Below are positions 20,701 to 30,329 of a DNA stretch of 64,000 nt, in pieces. The DNA is taken from assembly GCA_030704615.1 (NCBI GenBank), contig CM060732.1:59811053-59875052 (forward strand), written 5' to 3'. Within the stretch, counting starts at the first letter, position 1. Every line of letters begins with the position of its first letter. The DNA is from Takakia lepidozioides. Its lineage: Eukaryota > Streptophyta > Takakiopsida > Takakiales > Takakiaceae. Below the pieces are notes generated by a model, which made no database searches, had not been told where the DNA came from, and was given only the letters and a program-made list of their open reading frames with translations. A program made the position numbers and the translations under genes.

Positions 20701-21891
20701 GAGGAGGCAGAGGAGTATGTAAAGACATGCACCACATGCCAACAAAACCGGAGCGAGTATAAAAAGCAAGCGGGGCTGTTACAACCCTTGCCGATTCCAG
20801 AGGGGACTTGGGAAAGCGTCTCGATGGATTTCATGACTGCTATGCCGCTGTCAAAAGGATTCGATGCAATCATGGTGGTGGTAGATAGGTTCAGTAAAAT
20901 GGCCCATTTCATCCCCACCAAGGAGACGGCAACTGCGCAGGAGACAGGGCGACTTTACTTCGCCCACGTCTTAAAGCATCATGGAGTCCCGAAGGATATT
21001 GTCTCGGACCGCGACCCAAAGTTTACGAGTAAATTCTGGAGAGCACTTTGGAAGAAGATGGGGACGAGGCTGAAGATGAGCACCGCCTTCCGACCTACGA
21101 CGGACGGCCAAACGGAAAGAGTGAATTCCGTAGTGAAGCAATTCTTGCGGAATTACGTGTCGGCAGACCAATCAGACTGGATGGAACACTTAGACGCGGC
21201 AGAGTTCTGTTATAATAACACAGAACACTCCGCGACGGGAGTTTCCCCTTTTGTGTTGGTCTATGGAAAAGCACCTCTGGTGCCGACAAGTTGGGCCGCC
21301 CAGGACGTTGAGGAACCGGCAGTAGCGGCGGTACTGGAAGAACGCGAGCGTTTGTTGAAGCTCGCAAAGTACAACATTGCCAAAGCTAGGAAACGGTATG
21401 AAAGGCAGGCGAATCGGAAGCGGAGGGAAGTGAAGTTTGAGGCAGGCACAGAGGTCTGGTTGAACATCAAGAATTTTCGACTACCTCCGGAAATGAGTCC
21501 GAAGTTCGTACCTCCGTATGCGGGTCCCTTTCGCATTCGGAGGGTTATGAATGAGGATGTGTATGAATTGGAGCTGCCAGCAAACAGCAAGGTGCACCCA
21601 GTATTCCATGTCTCCCTTTTGAAGCCTTACTTCAAAGATGAAGCACGTCCGAATCGGCAGCAAGTGTTGCGTCCGCCACCTATGCTGTTGGATCATGAAA
21701 ATGAACCCGAGTACGAGGTGGAGGCAATACTTAAGTCGAGGAGGTTCAAGAACCGAGAAACGGAGTATCTCGTCAAATGGAAGGGCTATCATCTTGTGGA
21801 GGCATCTTGGGTGCGTGCCTCAGAAATGGGAAACGCATCCGAGGCAGTTGCAGCGTTCGAAGGGCGACCTCAAAAGCGGAAGAAGCGTTGA
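17737..21891 (+). CDS. pol: gag-pol polyprotein with chromodomain
   Basis: 1,384 codons from the first ATG after the gag stop; coding actually continues unbroken from 17677. Domains in order: rest of Gag core (to about residue 130), CCHC zinc knuckle [14 protein letters not shown] (about 205-218), retropepsin [12 protein letters not shown] (about 285), reverse transcriptase with DLRSGYHQI and the YIDD active site (about 630), RNase H starting [16 protein letters not shown] (about 775), integrase with an HHCC zinc finger (H-x4-H ... CTTCQQ), catalytic core SMDFMTAMP and the DGQTERVN block, and a C-terminal chromodomain (EYEVEAIL...YLVKWKGY...SWV, about 1325-1375) that would steer integration to marked chromatin. 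Every catalytic signature I looked for is present. Gag and Pol share one frame, as in plant chromoviruses. Confidence 0.95.
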   Translation: MSDEDRVEVAPTYLRGYAQQWWQKRLHDRGPSPETLNWSEFKELMKRQFVPLNASWLARDKMRNLKQTDDIRGYVQAFNVLLLEVADMAEPEMVFNFVAGLAPWARRKLEEKPPKTLNEAIERAECFSDVPRGERQGRTELNHKKTRREGDSSRPEKKWDRPRGENGTWKSKGGPSHVKAAPGASKGKAGGATYGGQKATFDGVCFNCGEPGHMAKKCTKPRQLNMTRATTELSEDTISRLVEAVVARTCKVGKFSCELYQETGALRKGSQLLFVDGIISGTNVSLLVDTGASHSFMTPAAARKLGLPTSDVGASIEVRSAKGEPQLATRLAFDVPLQLGSWEGRENFTICEIDGVDLILGMTFLSKSGAVIDGRKRVVTLPCGNGGEVLRVSETPKSVGGRINLLSAKEWAVEETHESQFLLYIREVKGEGDGEPSPDWIKGILEKYQDVMPEDLPSGLPPRRGVDHKIEVIPGSEPPAKAPYRLSHKELVELKTQLKDLMSKGYIRPSKSPYGAPVLFADKKDGTLRMCVDYRALNKVTIKNRYPLPRIDDLFDRLAGAKYFSRIDLRSGYHQIRVAEGDEEKTACRTRYGSYEFLVMPFGLTNAPATFSTLMNSLFQEWLDDFVIVYIDDILVYSKTKEEHLEHLKRVFQKLREGKLYAKASKCEFGVTKVEFLGHVITQDGIKMDDRKVRAILDWEPPTSVPGVRSFLGLASYYRKYVRNFAKIAGPLSDLLCKSKVWVWNTFCGQAFAELKQRMTEAPVLKIPEFDRPFEIHTDASDFAIGGVLMQDGRPVAYESKKLNEVERRWPTHEKEMKAVVHCLELWRHYVGSNPVKVFTDNVTVKYFATQPKLSPKQLRWQDTLAVFDVDIQYKPGRDNVVADALSRKQQLLLVYKGETALQRKIRKACRKDELAKCVMQNLRMGVKSQFHLQNGLLRYKQKRLYVPKGGIRDSLLRECHDSPLAGHGGAKRTAALLKKEYFWPKLREEAEEYVKTCTTCQQNRSEYKKQAGLLQPLPIPEGTWESVSMDFMTAMPLSKGFDAIMVVVDRFSKMAHFIPTKETATAQETGRLYFAHVLKHHGVPKDIVSDRDPKFTSKFWRALWKKMGTRLKMSTAFRPTTDGQTERVNSVVKQFLRNYVSADQSDWMEHLDAAEFCYNNTEHSATGVSPFVLVYGKAPLVPTSWAAQDVEEPAVAAVLEERERLLKLAKYNIAKARKRYERQANRKRREVKFEAGTEVWLNIKNFRLPPEMSPKFVPPYAGPFRIRRVMNEDVYELELPANSKVHPVFHVSLLKPYFKDEARPNRQQVLRPPPMLLDHENEPEYEVEAILKSRRFKNRETEYLVKWKGYHLVEASWVRASEMGNASEAVAAFEGRPQKRKKR

Positions 21892-22797
21892 TGGGGACAT
21901 CAACCTTGGAGCGTGGGGGAGGAAATGCATGCTTAGCCCGGTTTAGCTAGCTCAGGAATCCGATTGCAAAAACTTGTATTGTACAAAAATTTGTGATAAA
22001 GGAAATGGGTTCCAAATATTGTGCGTCCTATTGTGTTTGGAATGGTGATGCATGGTGTGGTTGGCTGGTGTGTAGAATGCATGCTAGCTTACAAAAGTGG
22101 GAGAGGTAAATTGGGTTAATCGTGTGTTTGCGCAGTGCCGAAATCGGGTGACTCCCATCCAAGGGGCAAGGAAACTTGCGCCTTATTTGGGAGTTCAAGT
22201 GCTAGTGCGCACCTGGCGCGTGCGCGTACTATAACTGCGCTACCGAGGGGGGTTGCCTTGTAGTGCGGGCTAACGCGGAAGCTACGTGCTTCCGTTCACG
22301 TACTATAATCGTGTAGCCTCGGGACGAAGTCGTAGTGCGGCTTCGGCGTGTTCCCGTACCTCAGGCCAGCATTCCAAGGCGGACCCAATTGTAGTGATTG
22401 GGGCGCACGGTTGGTTCAAGGTTATCTTCCTAGTCAAAGAGGGTTCCAGGTGAACCCTTGCTCAAGGTGATGCCAAAAGCGGCATCATGAGCGATCGCAA
22501 GCAATGTTGTTGCAGTAAGGCGATTCGATCCTCGGGGAGGATCGTTCCTTGGCCTTGAAGTAGGCCAAGAAGAGTGCACTGGGAGGAGCTGGAGAGGCTC
22601 CACCCTTGGCCGGGACTTGGAGAAGTCGGCCGAACTAGCTAGTGGAGAGTGGAGTCAAGTGTGGGGTTTGGTTCTTTGCCATGGGACGCCATGGTACGGA
22701 AACAAACTCCTTGATGTGGGACGCCACAACTTGGATGTTCGTTTCTACAAAATGGACAAGTCGATGAGGACATCGACTCCCTGTTGGTAGGGGTGTG
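21892..22797 (+). other. chromovirus 3' non-coding region
   Basis: Internal sequence between the pol stop and the 3' LTR with no ORF of note. Contains GC-rich short repeats (GCGCGTGCGCGTACTATAA / CACGTACTATAATCGTG near 22215-22320). The stretch just before the 3' LTR (GGTAGGGGTGTG) is only a weak polypurine tract. Confidence 0.6.
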
Positions 22798-23521
22798 TGT
22801 CGCGGCCCTTTGCCTTGAGGGCAGGGGGTCGGGACACATGAGGGGCTGCCCCTGTGGTGGGGGCAGCGGCAGCGATAGGTATGGGGGGCTGAAGCACCCT
22901 TGAGTGCCCAAGGCACTCAAGGAGGCGGAGGCGCTCACTAGGTGGAGCCCCGCACACCGGGTTGCGGTGGAGGTGGCTCCACAAGGGGTGGTGGTAGCTT
23001 AGTGGGACTTAGTGGGGGTGGCATAGGACTCACCATGGGGTGGAGACCTCGAGGTGGGAGTCGTGGGGAGTCTTGGGACTCATCACGGTCCATTGGGGCC
23101 GCGGTGAGTGGGCCAAGACTCACCGCGACTCACCACCGGGAGTCGAGGGTTTTCGTGGTGGTTCGCCATAAAATGGCATGGCTGGTTATGAAACCCCCGC
23201 GGACAGCTACAGAAGTATATATAGGGAGTAGTAACCCCGAGAACGGTGCAAGCCCGTTGGTGACCAAAAACTAGTGAGTAAGCGAGCGAGCCGGAAAGCG
23301 ACCAAAGAGTGGGGAGCTGTTCCGGACTGCCATCTACCAAAGGGAATTCTCCTAGTCCCAAATAGGTGGAGGGTTTAGAGGGAAGCGGAAGGGGACCGTT
23401 ATGTCCCGGTGAGCAGCCGAAACTCCAAGTTGGCCCGGCGGCCAGGTTGGGAGTCAGGCGCGCGCATCAAAGCGAGTAACTATGACTTGAAGGGGAGTTT
23501 ACCGAACTGAGGTGTGCGACA
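22798..23521 (+). repeat. 3' LTR
   Basis: 724 bp, identical to the 5' LTR except for G at 23344. Followed by the right target duplication AGAAG (23522-23526). Confidence 0.95.
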
Positions 23522-23526
23522 AGAAG

Positions 23527-23706
23527 GTTCTTTAGAAATATTTGCTTGAAATGAAAAAATCTCACACCGTTTCCAGTTATCTCAGGGAAAAGATGATAGG
23601 ACTTAAGCCTTGTCAGAATGTTTCCACCGATCCCAAGTTTAAGCCTCTCCTGGATTATGTTGATGATTCTAATTATGGGAATCTCCGATATGATGCTTCA
23701 AAATAA
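23527..23706 (+). pseudogene. FCP1/NIF-like HAD domain 2, 3' part
   Basis: Continues the exon cut at 16,549. After one copy of AGAAG the frame reads GTT CTT TAG AAA TAT, then the helical C-terminal tail KYLLEMKKSHTVSSYLREKM to a stop at 23704-23706. The TAG at 23533-23535 falls where Gln would fit, so the exon has a nonsense change besides the transposon. The tail is the place where NIF-like proteins carry their last helices. Confidence 0.6.
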
Positions 23707-23949
23707 AGATTTTATTGATCAACCACGTCTGTGATTCAATGTTTATTTTTTATTGGTCTTTTTATAGGTTGTATTGTTTTCCTAGAAAAACTGTTGTGTA
23801 CTGTGATTTCCTTTTCTATCTGAATTGACATGGAATTGTTTGCTATTTCCTAGTCTCATCCAAGTGTTTCTCCACCCCATACCATCCCGATCCTCTGAGA
23901 TACAGGCCTTCTCCGAAACTCGTCTCGGGGGCTTTTTTTCAAATCCGAC

Positions 23950-23973
23950 AACCTCTACTGTGGCAGTAGGGTT
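23950..23973. repeat. island palindrome, diverged copy
   Basis: 24 nt: AACCTCTACT / GTGG / CAGTAGGGTT; the arms remain largely complementary. Confidence 0.45.
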
Positions 23974-24045
23974 ATCTTGGTCCGTACATTGACTTTGTAG
24001 TTCGTTTCTTTCTGCGGTTCTGGCGATGCTGCTGATGCCAACTTC

Positions 24046-25917
24046 TTGTCGGGACCTCCATTGGAATCATCCATATCAGAAATTCGTCTACAAAGGGACA
24101 ACATTCACACTACTATTGAGATTTCTGTCATCGACGGTGAAGCATCATCCAGGCACTTAGCTTCCCTTCAATTGCACGACCCTCTTCTTCAGTCCATTCC
24201 TGAAAAGGATGTTCTGTCGCAAGATTGTTTAGGATTGAATGTCGAAGATGGAAGACAACTTGACAAATGTGCAGGGGATTTCGTGGACCTCACTCTACAG
24301 TCCTCACCCTCCGTGTTAAGTGTCAATGGTGTGAAATCTACCTCGAGAATGTCATCCGTTGAGGACGCGGCTGAGGCTGCGGCTCCGCAGCACAATGTTG
24401 CCTCTCTTCCCTCCTTCTCTCCCCAGCACAAAGGTTGGACAGCCCAAATCAGAAGGAGTCAGGTAAAATTACTTATATCTGAATTCTAACTCGTCCTTTT
24501 GTTTTCCTTAGTACTGGGTCTGATGTTCTTGTTTTACTCCAGGCCAGAAAATTTGCGGATTGTGACCTTCCTGTCAAACGACGTCTTCATTGGAAATATG
24601 TTCCGAGGTAATCCCTTCATTACGTGAAAATTCCATTTAGGATGTGGAGTGCTCAAGAGACAATTTCCATTCCGTTCCCCTTCTTCGAAACCCTTTCGAT
24701 GAGGACAAGGACGAAACTTCAATTGAAACTTCAAGGCTTCCCGACCCTGCAGTGTTGGCGCAATGTTCTGCACCGAGGAAGCGGTATAGGGCCCCCAAAC
24801 CATTTCCATCTCTTCTACAAATCGTTCCACTGGAGAGAAGTCCTCGTCAGAGACAAAGCAGACTCGAGGAGAAAAAGGAATATCTCGGACATACCGAGGT
24901 CTCGTCAAAACACGTCCATCGGGATGCCAAGCCCGCCAGCGAGACTTTCCAATAAGGCGACATCGGTATTATTCGATATCATTTCTCCACTTTTCTCTTT
25001 TTTCTGTTCGTTTGGTTATGCACTAATTAACTCCATCTTTTCTCAACAGAAGGGGATGCAACATGATACCTTCATCAATTTTCCTCCGTACAAGGTACTT
25101 TCCTAAACCTCCACTTGGCAGTCGACATTCCTCTTCTTAGCAATATTCACCCTCATCTTGAAACATTCCAAGCCCACAACATTGTGCAGTATTTTGCCAT
25201 TTTTGGCACATCGTGTTGATCTTCCATACACTTAATCATTCTGGGTCTGGGTATTTTTCATGGCAGAAACACTAATGTCAGTGTGTGATTAACCTGCTCA
25301 GGATAACTTTGTCTCTCATCCTTTACATGCAACAGCGGGGAAGAGGAAACGGATGTTGTTAATTTTGAGTGTCAACGGACTCCTCTGCTACCGGCCACCC
25401 CCAACCGGCGGTGAACTGTTTAAGGAGAAATTTCGTTTCAGGAATGTGACACTTCAAGTTCCTGACAGACCGTTTGTGGTGCCTCGGCCTGGAGTCTTGG
25501 AGTTTCTGGACCTTGCATTGAAGCATTTTCACGTGGCCATTTGGTCATGTCTGATAGAGGTGTTCTTTGTAGGATGGGAGAGCTTCGTCCCCACGAAATA
25601 GCGAAGAAGTTTTGCTTCATATGGTCTGTTGAGGATTGTAAGGATACCACCGGTTATATCAGGCCCGGGATGAAATATCTCGTGAAGGATATTCGAAGTG
25701 TTATTGTCAGGTACCCTAGTAGACCGTTTGCTACGCAGGGGCAAATACTTCTTGTAGATGATGGGCTATCAAAAGACATGCGAAATCCACAAAATATTGG
25801 ATTCTTCTCTTTCTCATTCAAGCCTTCACCAAACGGATTGCATGACCGGGATGATATGACAAAAGCAGTGTGGCCATATATATCGGGAGAGGCTAGATGG
25901 CTAGAGATTCAATAGTC
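24046..25917 (+). pseudogene. FCP1/NIF-like HAD gene, third copy, degenerate
   Basis: Exon-like blocks: 24046-24462 (Ser/Glu-rich), intron to 24542, 24543-24607, then coding-like sequence to about 24953 with an unresolved frame, a short exon ending FPPYK at about 25095, an intron with a palindrome copy, and an HAD block from about 25338. In it motif I reads LLILSVNGLLCY (catalytic Asp replaced by Ser), followed by PRPGVLEFLDLALKHFHVAIWS. A frameshift near 25550 moves coding to another frame, which carries GYIRPGMKYLVKDI and QILLVDDGLSKDMRNPQN (DD pair kept) and ends at 25913-25915. The first Asp is the HAD nucleophile, so even without the frameshift this would be a pseudophosphatase. Confidence 0.55.
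25106..25129. repeat. island palindrome in intron of third FCP1-like gene
   Basis: 24 nt: AACCTCCACT / TGGC / AGTCGACATT; right arm diverged. Lies just after the donor that follows FPPYK. Confidence 0.5.
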
Positions 25918-26045
25918 GTTGATTACATTAGCGAGAACCGGGCAAAGTGTTCTCATAAGCCTATTGGTCGAGACCATGCCTGCTGGGCTTGGTATGGAAG
26001 ATATCTTGATCCTCGTATTTGGATCCCACAACAAAAGGAACCTGA

Positions 26046-26999
26046 TTACCTTGGTAGGCACGTGGATCCCATATCTTCTCCGCAATAAAGGCATAATCCA
26101 TTTGAGCGCCGTCTTTGTTTTTCTTGTGGCGTCAATGGCTTGAATCGGACAACATCAATTTGCATATGATCATTACCGAATGTCTGATGGATCGTTGTAT
26201 TTGGTGCCGTAGTAGTAGCAGCATAGTGCGTCGTCGACCATCCAGATCGCTTCTCTTGACGTCTTTCGAACAAACGATTATCGCATGCAATGACTTGGGT
26301 GATGAATTTGCTCAGTGTACTCACGTTTGACATTGTCAGCAACAAATCTTTTACATCCTCTTTTAGGCCACATCGAAATTGACTAATGAAACTCTTCTCA
26401 TTCCAGTCGAGGTTGCACGCAAGTTGTCGAAATTCGGCAGCATACACGGAAGCTGGACGTGCTCCTGGTCGAAGATTTCGCATCTTTGTCTCTACAACTC
26501 TCTCTCTATCATTCTCTCCAAACATTGCAGTGAACGCTTCAAAATTGTATAGTAAATGCGAATTTTTCTTTAATAGCGGTGCGAACCAAGATAGAGCAGT
26601 GCCTGATAGAAGGGTGCCCACAAATCCCACTTGAATACCTTTATCAGGGTAGCGTTGTAGATGTAGTCGTAGGAACAATCGTACTTGTTGAACAAAACCG
26701 CGAAATCTTGATCTCATCCCATCAATTTTTTCGGGCATGCTGACATTTGGTTCTCTTGTAATCTGTTGAAGATTTGGAAGAACCGTTGCAGTAGGATTCG
26801 TTGTAGTAGGGATTCGTAAGGTTGAAGATCCATTGTTCGATTCCTTCAACTCTGAAATTTGTTGTTGCAAATTGTTGAGAGGGTTGCCAAGATCTTGAGA
26901 CTGATCAGCTTGTAGTTGGGCAGTAGAGGCACGAAGTTCTTGTATCTGGAGCTGAAGACTCTACAATGTGACGACCGTTTCCGCAAATGTGCCTTTCAT
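26046..26999 (-). pseudogene. gag: Ty3-type Gag fragment
   Basis: From the ATG at 26997-26999 the frame gives a Leu/Gln-rich coiled coil, one TAG (26961-26963) among its Leu-Gln repeats, then a retrotransposon Gag core (SMPEKIDGMRSRFRGFVQQV, VGFVGTLLSGTALSWFAPLL, EFRQLACNLDWNE) and the start of a zinc knuckle (LCLYCGEDM...C) before the frame ends at 26046. Protease, RT and integrase are absent, so this is a truncated copy. The upstream (right-hand) 27,050-27,360 sequence with TATATATA at 27351-27358 is probably the remnant LTR. It belongs to a different Ty3 family from the chromovirus at 16.5-23.5 kb. Confidence 0.75.
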
Positions 27000-27204
27000 C
27001 TTAACTAATTAAGGAACAAACTTCAGTCTCGCCAAACTGTCAAGGACGAGAACATGATTGAACACAAACAAGAGATCAGACTAGAGGTACAAGACTAAGC
27101 ATGAAGTCAAGGTCGGCGTGGCCGTATGCACGATGAGTAAATATGAATCAAGGCGATGTTTATAACAATGAATAATGGTACAAGATATTGGAACACGACT
27201 TGAA

Positions 27205-27300
27205 TACTGGAATGCTGGAAACTGGACTGGATTACCAGATACTGGAAACTGGGCTAGGGTACTGGGAACTGGACTGGAGTACTGGGACTGGAAACAAGAA
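27205..27300. repeat. short tandem repeats (ACTGGAAACTGG type)
   Basis: Several imperfect copies of a ~20-bp unit TACTGGGAACTGGACTGGAG in what is likely the LTR of the minus-strand Ty3 fragment. Confidence 0.6.
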
Positions 27301-27529
27301 GTAGCTTGAACTGGTGTTGGTGAGACTGAAGAGTGTCCAGTCTCGCCTCCTATATATACTGGCTACTAAGAAGCTTCCCTAAGAAGCTTCTCCTATGGAG
27401 GTTTCTTGCTGGAGAAGTTTCCAAGATTAAACAAAGGTTTCTTGATGGAGAAGCTTCCTTAAGCAAATGAGATATCTTGATGGAGAAGTTTCTTCCAAAA
27501 GAAGCTTCCTAAGCAGTTTCCAAGTTACT

Positions 27530-27660
27530 CTTGGTAATTTGGTAAATTCCCGGTAACTTGGTAAGTAATGGTAAATCATGGTAGATCATGATAAATCACG
27601 GTAAGTCATGATAACTTCCGGTAACATGCTAACTAAGTAACTTCTGATATTTACTCCTGG
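27530..27660. repeat. short tandem repeats (GGTAAxTCATGATAA type)
   Basis: Repeated GGTAANTCATGGTAGATCATGATAA-like words in AT-rich sequence between the Ty3 and Copia fragments. Confidence 0.55.
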
Positions 27661-28672
27661 TAAGTTCCTCTGGGCTATGTCCGTGGCAGGATGCTCCAGT
27701 ATCAGCAAACCAAGCCTCATCCCGACTTATAAGATGAACATAATTTGCCTTACCTTCAGTCACCTCGGTAGTTACAGTTGGTTTTTTTCCAGCACCTGGT
27801 TCTCTCAAATACTAGATGCTTTAGAATCTCTACAATTGTAACAGAAACATCTATCTCGGTCACGTTCACTTCACTCGTGGATACCTCCCTATCAGTCTTC
27901 TTAGAAGAACTAGAGCTGCACTTTTTAGCCCAATGCCCATATTTTCCACACTTGAAGTACTGTGTTACCTTCTTTTTCTCTTCAATTGTTTTTTTTTTTT
28001 CAGATGTAAATAGCTTCTTATTCTTCTTCTTATCATCATTCCCTGCATAAAAAGCCTTATCGCTTTCTTCCTCATTCTCCTTCAAGGTCTTCAAGCTAGC
28101 CTCTCTCTTAAGCAAAACATGAAAACCGTTCAGCGTCTGCTCACTTGCAGGCACACTGTCCCACGCCAAGAATAATGGTTCATAACTCTGTGGAAGCCCG
28201 CATTTGATCTTAGTCAAGGGCTGTCTCTGACTGATCGTTTCTCTAAGATCGTTTAGTTTCTTGCCAAGCGAGGAAACCTGACCGTAGTAAGAAGACACTG
28301 AATCTCCTTCTTGCATTCGACAGTTAAAGAACTTCTCCTGCAAATGCATAATACTCTCTTCTGTAGTCTGCTGATGGATCGTGTTCATCATCTCCCACAT
28401 CTCTGCAGAAGTGGTGCAGTTGATCAATTGATTCATATAAGATCGATCGATGGAATGCAAAATTGTCACTATTGCCTTTCTGTCACGTCTTTCCAATCAG
28501 CCTTCTCCGCTTCAGTAGCAGTATCAGTCAACTTCTCTTCACCAGAAACAATGGTGAATTGATCTCTTGATTCTAATACAAATTTAATGTGGAATTTCCA
28601 CAAATGGAAGTTCTCACCGACAAACTTGTCAACTGTCTCAAACTCTTTGCCTGCGTCCTCTTTAGAACTCAT
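27656..28672 (-). pseudogene. gag: Copia-type gag-protease fragment
   Basis: The ATG at 28670-28672 opens a Copia Gag (UBN2-like: FVGENFHLWKFHIKFVLES). A one-base shift near 28480 moves coding to the frame that continues RDRKAIVTILHSIDRSYMNQL, TSAEMWEMM and SVSSYYGQVSSLGKKL through a CX2C-type knuckle (KCGKYGHWAKKC) to 27756. A further shift leads to the protease start WFADTGASCH (about 27677-27710). Integrase, RT and RNase H are missing. The gag is about normal length for Copia; everything after the protease start is gone. Confidence 0.85.
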
Positions 28673-29163
28673 CTTTGCAAGAGATGTACAATCTCTTCCA
28701 ATCTAGATAATGAGTTAGTTATCAACTTATGCTTGAAAAACTATCTCAATTCTAAACTAAAATTGGACAACTATAGCTTAACCTCTTGTTAAGCATTTGA
28801 CACTTTCTTGCTATACAGTCTAAGAATGGCTTTACCAGAATCCAAACACGTTCCTGCGGTGGAGCTTCCGTGTCAACCCGTGGGCCTATAACCTGTTGTA
28901 GATGCCATAGCCAAAAGAAGACCAAATACACTATGATGAAAGAGTGCTTATTTCAGATAGTGTATACATATGCTATACAGCTTCCAAAGTAGATATTGCA
29001 GAAAACAGTCAGCAAGAAAGACTACCCCAGAAAAGAACAACGCTGGTAAGTAACCTGGAGGTCCATAGGCGGGAAACTTAAAAGAAAACCTAAGTGGCAT
29101 CTATATGTCCACAAGTAATGTATCTACGTGGCATTAACATGGACCGCGTTTACATTGAATCTA
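28673..29163. other. non-coding stretch
   Basis: Probably Copia leader or LTR remnant plus unique sequence. No gene and no clear LTR boundary seen. Confidence 0.4.
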
Positions 29164-30322
29164 CTACCACCATGTACTAACAACATTGGCTAGAGTCCTG
29201 GGCAGGAATGATGATGCATCGATGGACACATTCGCGATTGCGTCCAAATCTGCAATCTGGACATACGTTTGGAGCTTCATCGCTCCTATGGTGGGTCTGT
29301 CAATAGGATCTTTGTAATTGTACGATGCTTCCATAAAGTAGATGTCGTGATCCGTCACATGTCCGAGACAATCCTTGTCCTCCTCCTTCAGTTTTATGTC
29401 TGAACTGCTAAGCAGGATAGCCAAACTATTGACGCTTCCAGCGCACAGGACCACATCCCTGCCATACAACATTTCGTCCGATTCGTCTTTGTTATCCTGT
29501 ACAGTCACTTCGATGGTTTTGGGGGCGTTGCCGCATGGTATGGAGAGCTTGGAGACCTCCGCATTTAACATTATCTTGAATCACTTGTTGGACTCATTAC
29601 TCTGTTTAGAGTTGGTCATCGCAATCTCCAAAAGCTTATCCACAGTGCTGTAAGCCCCCTGCGCGAAATCGAAATTCTTGTCATCACAGAACTCCGATGC
29701 TATCCTGCCCCACTGCCACTGAGTCGAGATTTTTTCAGCCCACATTTTCATGTTGAGGCTGTCAATAAGATTCTGATGCACAGGTTTGGTCTTGTACAAG
29801 TAAATGTTCATCAAATCCTCAGCCTTCTTGAAATATATGCTCGTCAAATCAACCATGACATCTCTTGGGAAGTGCTTGTGAAGGTTGTTGTCATGTGGTC
29901 GTGGAGCAAAGAGGCCCCATACACAGCTCCTCCCGCCCAAGCAGTACATCGGCCCTCCGCTCCAGTCTGGGTTTCCTAGTTTGTCTTTCTCGAAGTTTTT
30001 GCTCAATACGTAATCCGTCGTCGACTTGAATGTACTGTAGAATGTGTCATTAACTTGCCCGCGGTCTTGTTCCAGACCCGCTGGCCTGGAGGCATTGAGA
30101 CAGTGCGAATGAAAGATTAGCCCCCCCTTCTCAATGACAAGAATTTTTCTTTTTGTTTCCAATCTTTTTGTTAGCATCGAAGAGCGCTCCAGCCAGCACT
30201 CCTCCCCCAATTCCAGTGCCGACAATGATAATATCGTATGGATCGTCTTTTGTACCTATAGCTGCTGCCTGTGCAATCGTCAGCGGGAAGTACTTGCTTT
30301 CGAAGGATTCGGTTTCGGTCAT
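29164..30322 (-). pseudogene. GMC-type FAD oxidoreductase, broken
   Basis: Starts at 30322 just downstream of a TTTCAG acceptor (5' UTR intron likely). Residues about 28-47 hold the Rossmann FAD motif DIIIVGTGIGGGVLAGAL. A one-base shift in an A-rich tract near 30150 moves coding to the frame with ILVIEKGGLIFHSHC, a second FAD-domain block and GGPMYCLGGRSCVWGLFAPR, the GMC signature region. A TGA at 29581-29583 splits this frame; it resumes as FKIMLNAEVSKL and VVLCAGSVNSLAILL, then ends at 29164. The C-terminal substrate-binding part with the catalytic His is not seen and could lie in later exons or be lost. The type resembles fungal and plant GMC enzymes that oxidise sugars or alcohols; the substrate cannot be told. 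Confidence 0.7.
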
Positions 30323-30329
30323 CTTTGAA

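Larger units (their letters stand above)
16550..23521 (+). mobile_element. Ty3 chromovirus LTR retrotransposon, near-complete
   Basis: 6,972-bp element with 724-bp LTRs beginning TGTCGCGG and ending GCGACA, a 5-bp target duplication (AGAAG), a primer binding site complementary to initiator tRNA-Met, and one gag-pol frame ending in a chromodomain, which places it in the chromovirus lineage. The only LTR difference I see is A at 17096 versus G at 23344, so the insertion is recent. It lies in the same orientation as the FCP1-like exon it disrupts. A single in-frame TGA (17674-17676) in gag is the one obvious lesion. A ~0.9-kb non-coding stretch separates pol from the 3' LTR. Confidence 0.95.

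Noticed and set aside
17814-21792. Antisense ORFs of 60-150 residues across the chromovirus
   Set aside because: Shadows of the gag-pol frame; no domains of their own.
5576-25129. CRISPR-like array
   Set aside because: Palindromes are irregularly spaced by hundreds to thousands of bases and sit in introns; no spacers or cas genes.
5576-25917. Integrated giant-virus segment (hairpins between genes recall those of large DNA viruses)
   Set aside because: Genes have GT-AG introns, hairpins lie inside introns, and no viral core genes (capsid, packaging ATPase, DNA polymerase) are present.
29164-30322. Fungal contamination of the assembly, suggested by the GMC enzyme
   Set aside because: The same window holds plant PPR-DYW, TPD1-like and plant-type retrotransposons.
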